A stretch of 64,000 nucleotides of DNA, from assembly GCA_029261595.1 (NCBI GenBank), contig JAJDAZ010000068.1, forward strand, positions 124,001-188,000. The letters run 5' to 3'. The first letter of the stretch is position 1; each line of letters begins with the position of its first letter. Made by a program: the position numbers and the translations under genes. The notes below the pieces were generated by a model. It was not told the DNA's origin, did no database searches, and was given only the letters and a program-made list of their open reading frames with translations. This document shows positions 38,371 through 48,079 of this stretch, in pieces. Source of the stretch: Nitrospinaceae bacterium. Its GTDB lineage: Bacteria; Nitrospinota; Nitrospinia; Nitrospinales; VA-1.

Positions 38371-38392
38371 GCCTGGCCAAGATGGCCCAGGC
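38371..38392. other. GC-rich hairpin upstream of metH
   Basis: GCCTGGCCA and TGGCCCAGGC pair over nine base pairs with one bulged base and a short loop. It lies between the histidine kinase stop and the metH start on the minus strand. No T run follows directly, so it is either a Rho-assisted terminator or a leader hairpin. Confidence 0.45.
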
Positions 38393-38458
38393 AATGAACG
38401 GCTATGATAAATTATAATCTGCGCGGGAAACAAATATTTTTCATGAAGACGGTTTTTT

Positions 38459-40972
38459 TCAGTCGCGCCGGGTGGGAAGCGTGACGACAAAAGTCGCTCC
38501 TTCATCAGGAGAACTTTCGGCGGTCAATACGCCGCCATGCCTCATCACAATTTTCTGGCAAATGGTGAGACCCATGCCGGTGCCCTCGTACTCGCCTCTG
38601 CCATGCAGACGTTCGAAGGGTTTGAATATCCTGTTCAGTTGGCTTTTGTCGAAACCGATTCCCCTATCTTTCACACGGATTTCATGAAATCCGTTTTCCA
38701 GAACCCGATGACTGATTTTGACCATGGGAGACTCGCCTTTTTTATGAAACTTTAAGGCGTTCGATATCAGGTTTTGAAAAAGCTGCAACATCTGCACCCG
38801 ATAGGCCTCAATGACCGGCATGGGACCGACCTCGATGGTGGGACGGGTCTCCTCAATGCGGGTCTCCAAAAGATGAATCGCCTGGGAGATCACCTCTTTC
38901 AAATCCACCGGTTGGCGCCAGGTGGATGCCGTGACCACTTTGGAATATTGCAAAAGATCGGTGACAAAATCCTGCATATGTTTCGCGGACCGTTCCATGC
39001 GCCGAAGGTAGTCCTTCCCCCGATCGTCCAGCTGGGTCGAACAATCTTTTTTAAGCCGCTGGCTGAAGCTCATGATTTTTCGCAACGGTTCCTGAAGGTC
39101 GTGAGATGCGATGGAGGCAAATTCGCTGAGGTCCTGATTACTGCGTTCCAACTCGCGGGTGTATTTCCGGAACCGAGTTTTCACCTTGTCGTCGCCGGAT
39201 TCCTGATCGAGCGGCAGAGGGTTGACCGTCTGTTCTTCGGCTATTCTCCCAAGGTCCGGGTCCTGTGGAACCAGAGGCTCTGGACGGTCTTGGGTTTTAT
39301 TGGTATCCAGCTTGGGAGGGAAGCTTTCTTCTATCTCTAAATTTTGTTGTTCTTTTTGTTCAGGAAGAATCCGGTCAAGTTTTCTGGGGACATCGGTTTT
39401 CAAATTTCCCCTCAACGATTCATGGATTTGTTTTTCTATTTTTTCCAATAACCCTTCCCGGTCTCTCAGGGTATTATTCATCTGTTGCACTTGACTCTCG
39501 ACTTCAAACATTTTGAACTCGAGCCTTTCCAACAGCTTCTCTTTTTTCCCCAGTTCTTCCTGAGTTTTTTTGAAGCGGTTTTCCATAGACGCCAGTCTAT
39601 CATTGCTTTCATGCAGTTGATCCTGAATCTGTTCCAGCTCCTCTTCCTCCAGATCAAATGACGCCACTTTTTCCTGCACCCTGCTCAATTCATTTTCCGT
39701 CAGACTCAGGTCGTCCAGAACATCCGTCAGTCGCTGTTCTTTTTCCCATAAAGCGCTTGCAGTCCGGTTCCGGTCCTCTTCGGCTTTTTCAATTTGCGCT
39801 TCTTTATCGCTGAGACGTTCTTCCGTTTTCCCTTTTTCTTCCAGAAGCCGGTTCAGACTCTCCTGCAAACGGTTGAATTCTTCTTCTCCTTTACCCTGGT
39901 TTTCAGCAAGGGCCAGGAGGCGGTGTTCCTGTTCTTTCAGGGTCTTTTCGATTTTGGAAAACTCTTCCTCCCCCTGATCCAACAACGCCTCTTTCTCCAA
40001 TATTTTAAACTGCAAATCAGCCGCATCCTTTTCCATGCCCTTCAGTTTTGCGCGGCTTTCCTTGAAAGCCTTTTCCGTTTCGAACCGGTCCTGACCAACA
40101 CTAAAAGCATGAATCCTGATCGCGCAGGCAGACAGAAGAGGCACGATATGTTTCACCCTGGACTCATCGTATCTTTCCCTCTGGTTGGCCACACCCACCA
40201 CGGCCAGCAGGTTGCCTTCGAGATAAAGCGGAAGACCCATGAACGATTCTATCGGAGGGTGGACGGAAGACAACGCGCCCCCGCGCAGGTCAGAGGACAC
40301 GTGTTTCATGAGGAGGGGATTGCCGGAGTGGAGAACCTCCTCAAGCAGGGGGGCCAAATTATAAATTTCTTTCTCTGAGGCAGATGCGGGATTCAATGAC
40401 GACACCACCTGTGGCTCCGGGAACTGAGGGTTCCAGGTCAGTCCGGTTTTTTTCCCCAGGCCGGGCTTGCCTTCCGGGTTCTTAATGACAGCGTATAAAA
40501 CCCCGCATCGACTTTGAGTGAAGGCAAGCAGACAATCGAGGATTTTTTTATACAGGGTGTCTTCATCGTTCGGAGTTACCGTCTCAGAACAAACCTGCCC
40601 CATAAAATCGCTGAATCGCTTTAATTCAACGGCTTTGGTTTTGACTTTTTTGTAGTGAAGGCAAAGAACCGCCACTATCCAGATGAGGGCCAGGGCAAAT
40701 CCACGATTGACCAGCCCCATCCACAGCAGGTCGCGGGAAAAGGAATAATAAAAACCCGCAAGACACAACAGGGACCCTGCGACCGCCGCGGTTAGAATAT
40801 AATTTCGATCCGGCCACCAAATTCCCAACACCACCACCAGCGTGTATGGAAGGCCGATGGCCATATCCGGAGACCATGCAAGATCCAGCCCGAATGCATC
40901 GGCGGTCAATAAAATGCCACCGACGATCAAAGCGAATGCTCTGCCTGTTTTACTTTCACCTGATCCAACCAT
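38459..40972 (-). CDS. Membrane histidine kinase with GAF domain and long coiled coil
   Basis: This 837-residue kinase has three or four N-terminal membrane helices (about 12-105), a GAF-type sensor domain (about 125-290), a coiled coil of some 225 residues (about 296-522, mostly Glu/Lys/Leu), a proline-rich linker, then HisKA with phospho-histidine H624 (SIASHDLQEPLRK) and a HATPase domain ending with EGTGMGLTICQKI. The HDLQEPL motif resembles phytochrome-like and cyanobacterial kinases. It has no receiver domain and no adjacent regulator gene, so its partner is unknown; double-receiver (253-1032) and single-receiver (63835) proteins are candidates. Confidence 0.9.
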   Translation of the reverse strand: MVGSGESKTGRAFALIVGGILLTADAFGLDLAWSPDMAIGLPYTLVVVLGIWWPDRNYILTAAVAGSLLCLAGFYYSFSRDLLWMGLVNRGFALALIWIVAVLCLHYKKVKTKAVELKRFSDFMGQVCSETVTPNDEDTLYKKILDCLLAFTQSRCGVLYAVIKNPEGKPGLGKKTGLTWNPQFPEPQVVSSLNPASASEKEIYNLAPLLEEVLHSGNPLLMKHVSSDLRGGALSSVHPPIESFMGLPLYLEGNLLAVVGVANQRERYDESRVKHIVPLLSACAIRIHAFSVGQDRFETEKAFKESRAKLKGMEKDAADLQFKILEKEALLDQGEEEFSKIEKTLKEQEHRLLALAENQGKGEEEFNRLQESLNRLLEEKGKTEERLSDKEAQIEKAEEDRNRTASALWEKEQRLTDVLDDLSLTENELSRVQEKVASFDLEEEELEQIQDQLHESNDRLASMENRFKKTQEELGKKEKLLERLEFKMFEVESQVQQMNNTLRDREGLLEKIEKQIHESLRGNLKTDVPRKLDRILPEQKEQQNLEIEESFPPKLDTNKTQDRPEPLVPQDPDLGRIAEEQTVNPLPLDQESGDDKVKTRFRKYTRELERSNQDLSEFASIASHDLQEPLRKIMSFSQRLKKDCSTQLDDRGKDYLRRMERSAKHMQDFVTDLLQYSKVVTASTWRQPVDLKEVISQAIHLLETRIEETRPTIEVGPMPVIEAYRVQMLQLFQNLISNALKFHKKGESPMVKISHRVLENGFHEIRVKDRGIGFDKSQLNRIFKPFERLHGRGEYEGTGMGLTICQKIVMRHGGVLTAESSPDEGATFVVTLPTRRD

Positions 40973-41226
40973 AGGGGGAAAATCCTGGGTTATGGCATTC
41001 AGTAAACGTACAGGCTTATCTTTCTGGTTTCAATTGGATAATCTATACTTTCCGCATCCGGCCCGGCGATTAGTTAGGAGATCCGAACTATTCGGGACGA
41101 AATCTCTTTTTTGTTCCGTCCACCAAAGAGGAGTTTCCCGTTTTCCCTGCTTGAATGGTTTGCGGAACGGTTTATTATCAGGAAGTTCAGTTTTTGCGGG
41201 TGGGTTCCTGGAGGGAAAATGAAGGG

Positions 41227-42126
41227 TCAGATTTCTCTTTTTTTCGCGGTGCTTTTTTTAAACAGAGGGGCTTTATCTTTCGCACAACGGAAGCCGACAT
41301 CATTTTTCCTGGCAAAGGGACTGAGTTTTTCGCGGTAAGATGCACGGGCTTTCAAGGCCACCACTTTTTTATAGCTCTTTTTCGGAAAGTGCCCGACGCC
41401 CAGATAGGACAAGCCGCGAACCACGACGTATTTTTTGCCGAAGTCCTGGGATTCATAATCGCTGTTGGGATAGGGAAGGTAATAGTCCCAGACCCATTCC
41501 CAGGCGTTGCCAATCATATCGTGAACCCCGTAGGAACTTGCGCCCTGAGGGAAACTGCCCACGGGTTTCAGTTGGTGACCGATTTTTTTTTGCGAGGAAT
41601 GACTGATGTTGGCGGCGTCCCAGTTGAAATCATTGCCCCAGGGAAAAATATTTCCCAGCGGACCGCGTGCGGCTTTTTCCCATTCCGTTTCGGTGGGCAG
41701 GCGTTTGCCAACCCACAGGGCGTAAGCTGAGGCATCAAAGAAGGAAACGTGGGTGATCGGAAGGTCGCCTTTGCCTTCAGGGTATTTTTGTCCTCCCCAC
41801 AGGCGAGGCGGACGATGGTCGGTGGCCTGGCAGAATATATAATACTGTCGATTGGTCACCTCATATTTATCGATATAAAAACTTTGAGTGTCCACGCGCC
41901 GTTCAGGATATTCATCGGCGAACCAGGGCTTGATCAGGCCGACGCTTATGGCATGATTTTTTGAGTCCACCGCATCGGTGCCCATGGTGAACTCTCCGGA
42001 CGGAATCAATATCATCCCGTCCGGCGCGGGTTGCAAAAGGCAGCCGAAAAGGGGCGCCAGAACCAGGAAACCAAGAGCCGGCTTCAACAACTTGCAAACA
42101 CTTTTTATTTTTACGATGAAATCCAT
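41227..42126 (-). CDS. FGE-sulfatase (SUMF1) domain lipoprotein, non-catalytic type
   Basis: From ATG 42126 the 299-residue product has a lipoprotein signal with lipobox LFGC (C29), then a formylglycine-generating-enzyme domain: MILIPSGEFTMGTD, PERRVDTQSFYIDKYEVTNRQY, WEKAARG, DMIGNAWEWVWDYY and DVGFRCAKD. The region that would hold the copper-binding active-site cysteines (after VVRGLSYLGVG) has none, so it is unlikely to make formylglycine; many such domains act in binding. The first codons overlap, head to head, the start of the ParB-like gene by 11 bases. A start at GTG 42141 is possible but weaker. Confidence 0.85.
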   Translation of the reverse strand: MDFIVKIKSVCKLLKPALGFLVLAPLFGCLLQPAPDGMILIPSGEFTMGTDAVDSKNHAISVGLIKPWFADEYPERRVDTQSFYIDKYEVTNRQYYIFCQATDHRPPRLWGGQKYPEGKGDLPITHVSFFDASAYALWVGKRLPTETEWEKAARGPLGNIFPWGNDFNWDAANISHSSQKKIGHQLKPVGSFPQGASSYGVHDMIGNAWEWVWDYYLPYPNSDYESQDFGKKYVVVRGLSYLGVGHFPKKSYKKVVALKARASYREKLSPFARKNDVGFRCAKDKAPLFKKSTAKKREI

Positions 42127-43099
42127 TGCCTTTAAATTCACTCAAGTCGCATTGACAGAAATTGACCCGGAAGATGGTCTCACTGAATTCTCCCTCGGCG
42201 GCCCACCCGACGCCCTGATAGACTCTATCGAAGAAATCGGTGTCATCCATCCGGTGACTCTGGTGAAATCGGCGGACCGTTATCAAATCATCTGCGGACA
42301 CCGCCGTATAAAAATTTGCCAACAGCTGGGGCTTTCCGAAATTCCCGCCCGCGTCACGGATTCACCGCTCGACTCTCATGCCATGCTGGCTCTCAACCTG
42401 ACAGAGAACCGCCAGCACCGGCCCTACAGCGACACTGAAAAAGGCCAAGTCATCGACAAACTGGTTCTGGCAGGCGTGTCCGGGGAATTGATTATTAGAA
42501 AGTATATGCCCATCCTGGGTCTTGAGCGAAGCAAAAAATTGTATCAACAGTTTTCCCGAATTCAGGAACTGGACCCCAACCTCAAAAATCTGTTGCATGA
42601 ACTGAACGTGCCTCTCAGGATATTTTTGCCCTTACTTAAATGGTCCGGCCCCTGCAGGGAGGCCGCTCACCATCTTTTTTCCACCGTCCGGCCGGGAATC
42701 AATAAATGGCGGGAGCTCCTGGAATTAACCAACGAAATCGCACGCATCGAAAACAAATTGCCGGGAGATATTTTGAGGCGGGAAGAAATCAAATCCATTC
42801 TGGCCCAACACGACCTGCAGGCCCATGAAAAATACGATCAGATCGTGCAAACCCTGACCCCCTGGCGTTACCCGGTGTTGACCGGTTTGAGAAAAAAAAT
42901 CGCCCACGAACTGGATCAACTGTCCCTGGGGCCGCGAACAAAAATCCGCATTCAGGAAAGTTTTGAAACCGATGAAATTAAAATAGAGATCAAAGGCCGC
43001 GACCGGAAATCCCTCATAGAGGAAGTGGCGCGGTTGGCAGACGCTACCAAATCAGAAGCGATGGAAGAACTCCTGCGCATTTTAAGGCAGTTAAAGTGA
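42116..43099 (+). CDS. ParB/Srx-like domain protein
   Basis: From ATG 42116 the protein has 327 residues. The ParB/sulfiredoxin fold is seen at about 18-90, with DALIDSIEEIGVIHPVTL, ICGHRRIKICQQLG and a following NLTENRQHRPYSDTEKG segment that corresponds to ParB box II and the start of the helix-turn-helix. The remaining 200 residues do not match a chromosomal ParB C-terminal domain. No parA is adjacent and no parS motif was seen, so this is a ParB-fold DNA-binding or CTPase-like protein rather than a proven segregation factor. Its 5' end overlaps the FGE-like gene on the other strand. Confidence 0.8.
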   Translation: MKSIAFKFTQVALTEIDPEDGLTEFSLGGPPDALIDSIEEIGVIHPVTLVKSADRYQIICGHRRIKICQQLGLSEIPARVTDSPLDSHAMLALNLTENRQHRPYSDTEKGQVIDKLVLAGVSGELIIRKYMPILGLERSKKLYQQFSRIQELDPNLKNLLHELNVPLRIFLPLLKWSGPCREAAHHLFSTVRPGINKWRELLELTNEIARIENKLPGDILRREEIKSILAQHDLQAHEKYDQIVQTLTPWRYPVLTGLRKKIAHELDQLSLGPRTKIRIQESFETDEIKIEIKGRDRKSLIEEVARLADATKSEAMEELLRILRQLK

Positions 43100-43192
43100 G
43101 GAGGCGTTTGATGACCGGGCGATTCCCTCACCGGCCAAAAACATATTGATGCAGGGTCCCGGTCGGTTACGGGCGGGCCGTTTTCTCCTGAT

Positions 43193-43687
43193 TCATTGCT
43201 CATGAATCGCTGATTCCAGTTTTTCCCTTGCTTTGTCCGGGTCTTCCACATCTTTTACCCATGCAATTTTTTCTATATACACCCGGCTCAAACCGTAACT
43301 CATTGCCCCCACAAGCACGTGGGTCTTATACCAGGAAAACGGAAGCAGAGACTCATCGATGACGGTCGCAACGCATGTAAAGGCTGTCAGGGAATCCCTA
43401 TTGCCATCAAAAACCTCGATGTCTTTTTTTTCGTATCCGTCCCCGACGCCTTCTACACTGTCCAGGTACTTAACTTCCTGGGCATCCACCTCAAAAACAA
43501 CCCCCTCAACGACATCGGCGTCCGATCCGGTAAAGAACGCGTCGCACTTGGCAGACCCGTCTTTCCCGGCCTTATGAAATCTTAAATCGTGACTGCCAAG
43601 ATGATAGACACCGGTAAAGTGAGCGCCAGGAACCCGTTCCCAAAGACGCTTAAGCGCCATGTTCGAACCGTAGGCAAAGTATTTCAT
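43193..43687 (-). CDS. Gamma-glutamylcyclotransferase-like protein
   Basis: The 164-residue protein (from ATG 43687; a TTG three codons upstream is an alternative) has the GGCT fold with the opening YFAYGSNM and the LDSVEGVGDGY segment carrying the catalytic-type glutamate. Family members release 5-oxoproline from gamma-glutamyl compounds in glutathione or gamma-glutamylamine metabolism. It is convergent with the ParB-like gene, with about 90 bases between, and 98 bases separate it from the TPR gene upstream. The real substrate is not evident. Confidence 0.82.
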   Translation of the reverse strand: MKYFAYGSNMALKRLWERVPGAHFTGVYHLGSHDLRFHKAGKDGSAKCDAFFTGSDADVVEGVVFEVDAQEVKYLDSVEGVGDGYEKKDIEVFDGNRDSLTAFTCVATVIDESLLPFSWYKTHVLVGAMSYGLSRVYIEKIAWVKDVEDPDKAREKLESAIHEQ

Positions 43688-43785
43688 CTCGTTCAAATAC
43701 CACTATAGGTGAGGGGAGTTGCCTTTAAATAAATATTTATTAATCCGGTGCGGTCGATTGCCATCCCCCTAACGCGGAGTGGTTA

Positions 43786-45018
43786 TCATTTTCTCGGAAT
43801 CCGCACTTTGGCAAAATCTTTTTGCGTGTATTGATACTTTTTATAAAACTGATTCGTCCTCTGCATGGCTTTACCGATCCACTCGTCCTTGTGCGCTTCC
43901 ACAAAAAAATGTTTGGCGATGAGAGTGTGGGTGATCGCGTAATACCCCTGGTTGCCCTTATCGAAGGCCTGGGCCAGGGCAAAATGGGCCATCATGTGTT
44001 CCGGGTTGTATTCCACGGCCTCTTTGAGAGTTTCGATTTCTTCATCGGTTTTGTCAGCCTTTGCAAACGAGGCGCTGGACAGATACAATCCTTCCGCCAG
44101 AAAATCCCGGACCTTCTCATTCTCCGGCGTTATCTTAACGGCTTCCCGCAAAGGAATCACCGCGTCCCGATAGCGTTTCAATTTCATCAGCGCCACGCCC
44201 AGTTTGAAATTGGCTTCTCTGGCGAGTTTCGGGCTGACGCGGATAGCCGTTCGCAACGGCTGAACCGCTTCCTGGTACTTTTTCTGTTTTAAAAAAATCA
44301 ATCCTAAGTTCAAATTTGGCAAAGCCGATTTGGGGTTCACTCGGATTGCGTCCTGATAGTGTTTTATCGCCTTTTCGGGCTCCCCTAATTTGGAATAGAC
44401 GATGCCGAAATTGTAGTTTGCGTCCACCGCCAGATTTTTGTCCAGCTTCAGGGCTTCTTGGAATTTCTTCAGCGCCTCCTGGTAGCGGCCGAGATCCGTA
44501 TAACAAATCCCCATGGACAAATGCGCCGGGCCATGATCGGGAACCACGTTGATGGCTTCCTGGATATGGTGCATGGACTCTTTGTACTGCTTTCTTTTCC
44601 CCAGCAGGACGGAAATATTGGTGTGAGCTTCCGCCAGGCGATTGCGGGTGACCTGGCTTTTGGAATCCAATTGCAAGGCAATTTCCAAAGGTACGATGGC
44701 ATCCTCATCCCGACCCATCTGGATCAGGGCAAACCCAAGCTGATAATGGGCGCTCCGGTGCTTGGGGTTGATGCGGATGGCTTCTTTCAAAGGGGACAAA
44801 GACTCTGAATAGCGGGACAACTCAATGTAAATCTCGCCGAGATTGTAATGGCCCATTCCGTCCTGCGGGTTGACGCGCACCGCCTCCGTGTATTTTTCCA
44901 GGAGGGCCAGCAGTTCCTCGTTGGAACGTTTCGGAGGCGCCTTTTTAGACGAATTTTTTGATTTTCGGGAAAACAGGTTTTCCAACAGATTCTTAAGGGA
45001 TGATAAAAATGGCTTCAC
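43786..45018 (-). CDS. TPR-repeat protein
   Basis: The 410-residue product has a basic, low-complexity N-terminus (Lys/Ser rich, about 1-35) and then about eight to nine consecutive 34-residue TPR units (about 45-365) with repeated 'AI(R/K)(V/I)NPK...AHYxLGxALxxxGR' patterns. TPR arrays bind other proteins. There is no signal peptide or membrane helix, so it should be cytoplasmic. The extreme C-terminus (KKYQYTQKDFAKVRIPRK) is basic. No partner can be named from context. Confidence 0.88.
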   Translation of the reverse strand: MKPFLSSLKNLLENLFSRKSKNSSKKAPPKRSNEELLALLEKYTEAVRVNPQDGMGHYNLGEIYIELSRYSESLSPLKEAIRINPKHRSAHYQLGFALIQMGRDEDAIVPLEIALQLDSKSQVTRNRLAEAHTNISVLLGKRKQYKESMHHIQEAINVVPDHGPAHLSMGICYTDLGRYQEALKKFQEALKLDKNLAVDANYNFGIVYSKLGEPEKAIKHYQDAIRVNPKSALPNLNLGLIFLKQKKYQEAVQPLRTAIRVSPKLAREANFKLGVALMKLKRYRDAVIPLREAVKITPENEKVRDFLAEGLYLSSASFAKADKTDEEIETLKEAVEYNPEHMMAHFALAQAFDKGNQGYYAITHTLIAKHFFVEAHKDEWIGKAMQRTNQFYKKYQYTQKDFAKVRIPRK

Positions 45019-45289
45019 GGAAACGGCTCCTTATATCTCGGGCAAGAACTTGTCAGGGCAAAAGCATCGCTTATTTTCCCCATAAACAATTAAAAATCAA
45101 TACCCTACCAATAGATTTTTTTATAGGAACCCAATTTTCAACCCTTTTCAGGACCCCTGAAATTCTCCCATGTTCCCCGGAAGAAGGAAGGAATGAGGAT
45201 AGAAGGTGGCGGTCTCTCAAAATCTCCCACGGAGATATTGGACCCTGTTGATTACGGGCGGGAGAAAGTTCCTGCCTTCACCCATCGGC

Positions 45290-45298
45290 GGGGGGGGG
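45290..45298. repeat. Nine-G homopolymer
   Basis: A run of nine G lies four bases beyond the stop of the next gene (minus strand). Such tracts slip easily and may vary in length or be a sequencing artefact, but it is outside any coding region. Confidence 0.8.
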
Positions 45299-45301
45299 AG
45301 G

Positions 45302-46024
45302 CTACTTTTCTTCACCTTTGGGCTTTGGACGCGGCACAAACGCGATGAATTTCATCTTTTCCCACGCGGCGTTGCTGTTGGGAATAAAGTATTTCACCTT
45401 GGAGCCTCCGCTGATAGACGCGGCGTCGGCCATCAGGGAAATTTTCCAGGCGCCGTTTATTTTTTCCCAGTAATCGATGTGAGGCTTTTTGACGTCAAAT
45501 TGAATTTTGTCGCGAACCATAGCGGGGTTCAATTGTTCTATTCCTCGCAACTCCACTTCGACCATAGCGTGATTGCCATCTTCGCTGACGGAAACTCTTT
45601 TTAATTCGTAACCTTGAATCGTTATAAAGGGATTGGAAAACCACCGGTATTTTCGCGGAACGGGGAATCCCAGGGCATCCCTTTTTTCTGGATTGCTCTT
45701 GATAAAATCGCGGGAAGGCGTCAACCCTCCCGATACGTGGTGCTTTTGATCCTCACGATAACTATAAAGCACGCGCCCCTCAAAAAACTTAAACTCTTCT
45801 ATGGAAATGCGCTCTTTGAAATCCGGATGCTGGTAGTCATAGAGACCTTCCCAGTCGTTGCGGATTTTTCTTTGAAAATAGTCCACCTCCAGTCCAGCCA
45901 GTTTTTTGGCCACCTGCAAATGATCAGGGCCGGGGTCCGTTTGCCCATCTCCGATCAGGAAGTAAAAATGGAATGCCAAAACAGGTAACAAAATCATCAG
46001 GGTGGTTTTAACCTTCAAACTCAT
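45302..46024 (-). CDS. Exported protein of unknown function
   Basis: I do not recognise this 240-residue protein. It begins with a short signal peptide or anchor (about 5-24, with no lipobox). The rest is soluble: a helical YFQRKIRNDWEGLYDYQHPDF segment, a central aromatic region and a C-terminal beta-rich part with HAMVEVELRG and YWEKINGAWKISLMADA. That pattern of helices followed by a curved sheet with a terminal 'W-x-I-NGxW' strand resembles NTF2-like domains, but the match is weak. It is 87 bases downstream of uvrC on the same strand and could share its transcript. Confidence 0.7.
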   Translation of the reverse strand: MSLKVKTTLMILLPVLAFHFYFLIGDGQTDPGPDHLQVAKKLAGLEVDYFQRKIRNDWEGLYDYQHPDFKERISIEEFKFFEGRVLYSYREDQKHHVSGGLTPSRDFIKSNPEKRDALGFPVPRKYRWFSNPFITIQGYELKRVSVSEDGNHAMVEVELRGIEQLNPAMVRDKIQFDVKKPHIDYWEKINGAWKISLMADAASISGGSKVKYFIPNSNAAWEKMKFIAFVPRPKPKGEEK

Positions 46025-46111
46025 CGGACACGATCTCCTGAAAAAAGAATTTTTAACTTTCTACTCATCGACAATTATAAATAAACAGGCAAGGGTTTTG
46101 TTTGGAATCGT

Positions 46112-47947
46112 TCAAGAAAGTTTCGCTTGCAGTTGGACCGTTATTTTCTGCGCCAGAGATTCGGTGATTCCCGGAACGGTCTGCAATTCCTCCAGAGAGG
46201 CCAAACGGATTTTCTCCAAACTGCCGAATTTTTTTAACAGCAGTAACCGGCGTTTTTTACCGATGCCCGCCACCGATTCCAAAGGCGAAGTCAGAGCGCT
46301 TTTACCGCGCAGTTTACGATGAAAGGTGATGGCAAACCGGTGCGCCTCGTCCCGGATGCGTTGCAGTAAAAAACGCGAAGGCGAATTTTCCTTGAATAAA
46401 ACAGAGGCCTTGCGGTTAACGAGCAACACCTCATCGGTATCGAGGTTGCCTCTTTCCTTGCCTTTGGCGATACAGGCCAGGTCCACTCGGTTCAGGACGC
46501 CCACATCTTCCAATGCCTTCTGTGCCGTGTTGAGATGACCGCGCCCACCGTCGATCAATACCAGGCCGGGAAGGTCACGGCCTTCATCGAGAAGCCGCTG
46601 GTACCTGCGGCGAAGAACTTCGCGCATCATGGCATAATCGTCGATCCCCTCGACCTCGGCGATTTTATACCTGCGATAGGACGCCTTGTCCGACTGGCCG
46701 CTTTTGAACACCACCATCGATCCCACCGAGTGGGTGCCGGAAATATTGGAAATATCGAAGCCCTCGATCACTTCGGGAAAATTTTTAAGCGCCAACGCTT
46801 CCTGCAATTCTTCCAGCATGCGGGTGGTGGTTTCGCCTTTGTCCAGTTCGGTGCGCATGGCGAAGCGGGCGTTTTCTTCCGCCATCCGGACGAGGTCGCG
46901 TTTCTTGCCACGCACCGGCGTTTCCAGCGTCACCTTGGTTTTTTTTCTTTCCGACAACCAGGCGGCGATCAAATCCATTTCCTCGATCGCGTGCGGCAAA
47001 AGAATCTCGCCGGGAAGCAGAACCTCGTCAGCATAATATTGCTTGAGGAAAGCGGAAAGGATTTCGTTCTCTTCCATTTCGTTTTGACTTTTTAATTTGT
47101 AAATCTTTTCGCCCACCATTTTGCCGCCCCGGATGACCAGGGACTGCACCATGGCGAGCCCCTGTTCCTTGCAATACCCGATCACGTCCTGATCTACCAG
47201 CGACGTGGAAATGATTTTCTGCTTGTCCAGAACCGTTCGGACCGCGGCCACTTTATCTCTTAGAACACCCGCTTCCTCGAAGCGCAACTCCCTGGAAGCC
47301 TGTTCCATTTTGGTTTTTAGAGAATCGATCAATTCAGAATTTTTTCCCTTGAGGAACATCACCACATCCTGAACCACCTGGGAATAATCCTCCGGCGAAA
47401 TAAAACCCGCGCAGGGCGCGTAACAACGTCCCATCTGATAATTCAGGCAGGGTCGTCTTATAGGGCTGCCGTCCAGTTTGTCCCTACTCTGGCGCAACGG
47501 GAATATCTTGGAGATCAGGCGAATGGTTTCCCGCACTTCCTTGACCATGGTGTAAGGCCCGAAATACGTCGCCCCGTCCTTTTTCACTTTACGCACCACT
47601 TCCAGCCGGGGATAAAGTTCCTGCGTGGTCAGCCGGATGTAAGGGTAATGTTTGTCATCTTTTAAAAGAACATTGTAGCGCGGCTGGTGTTTTTTGATGA
47701 AGTTGCTTTCCAGAATCAGCGCTTCGGCCTCGGTCTTGGTGGTCAGGAACTTGACATCCCGGACCTTGTCCAGGAATATTCGTGTCCGCGGATGCAGCGA
47801 GCGCGAGTTTTGAAAATAGGAGCGCACTCTCGTTTGCAGGGACTTGGCCTTGCCGATGTAAAGGATGTTTTCCTTGCCATCCTTCATGAAATAGATTCCC
47901 GGCAGTTTGGGAATTTTTTCCAGAATTTCTGAGAGATGCTTTTGCAT
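46112..47947 (-). CDS. uvrC: Excinuclease ABC subunit C
   Basis: The 611-residue nuclease makes both incisions in nucleotide excision repair. It has the GIY-YIG domain (PGIYFMKDGKENILYIGKA, 15-33), a central UVR motif (LKTKMEQASRELRFEEAGVLRD, about 210), the RNase H-like endonuclease domain (GFDISNISGTHSVGSMVVF, DYAMMREVLRRRY, LVLIDGGRGHLN) and a C-terminal helix-hairpin-helix region (VAGIGKKRRLLLLKKFGS). No defect is visible. It is divergent from the sodium symporter gene. Confidence 0.97.
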   Translation of the reverse strand: MQKHLSEILEKIPKLPGIYFMKDGKENILYIGKAKSLQTRVRSYFQNSRSLHPRTRIFLDKVRDVKFLTTKTEAEALILESNFIKKHQPRYNVLLKDDKHYPYIRLTTQELYPRLEVVRKVKKDGATYFGPYTMVKEVRETIRLISKIFPLRQSRDKLDGSPIRRPCLNYQMGRCYAPCAGFISPEDYSQVVQDVVMFLKGKNSELIDSLKTKMEQASRELRFEEAGVLRDKVAAVRTVLDKQKIISTSLVDQDVIGYCKEQGLAMVQSLVIRGGKMVGEKIYKLKSQNEMEENEILSAFLKQYYADEVLLPGEILLPHAIEEMDLIAAWLSERKKTKVTLETPVRGKKRDLVRMAEENARFAMRTELDKGETTTRMLEELQEALALKNFPEVIEGFDISNISGTHSVGSMVVFKSGQSDKASYRRYKIAEVEGIDDYAMMREVLRRRYQRLLDEGRDLPGLVLIDGGRGHLNTAQKALEDVGVLNRVDLACIAKGKERGNLDTDEVLLVNRKASVLFKENSPSRFLLQRIRDEAHRFAITFHRKLRGKSALTSPLESVAGIGKKRRLLLLKKFGSLEKIRLASLEELQTVPGITESLAQKITVQLQAKLS

Positions 47948-48079
47948 GATGGTTTAATCGCTAATTTAAAAATCCTTTTGCTGCATTATAGCGGTTCCCC
48001 CCTTTAAAAATCACAAAAGTCTACCTCATTATTTCTGCGCGTTGATAATGAAAAAAGATCACGTTATACTTCGCCGGAT

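Noticed and set aside
38288-38458. B12 or SAM riboswitch upstream of metH
   Set aside because: No conserved core motif recognised; only a simple hairpin is present.
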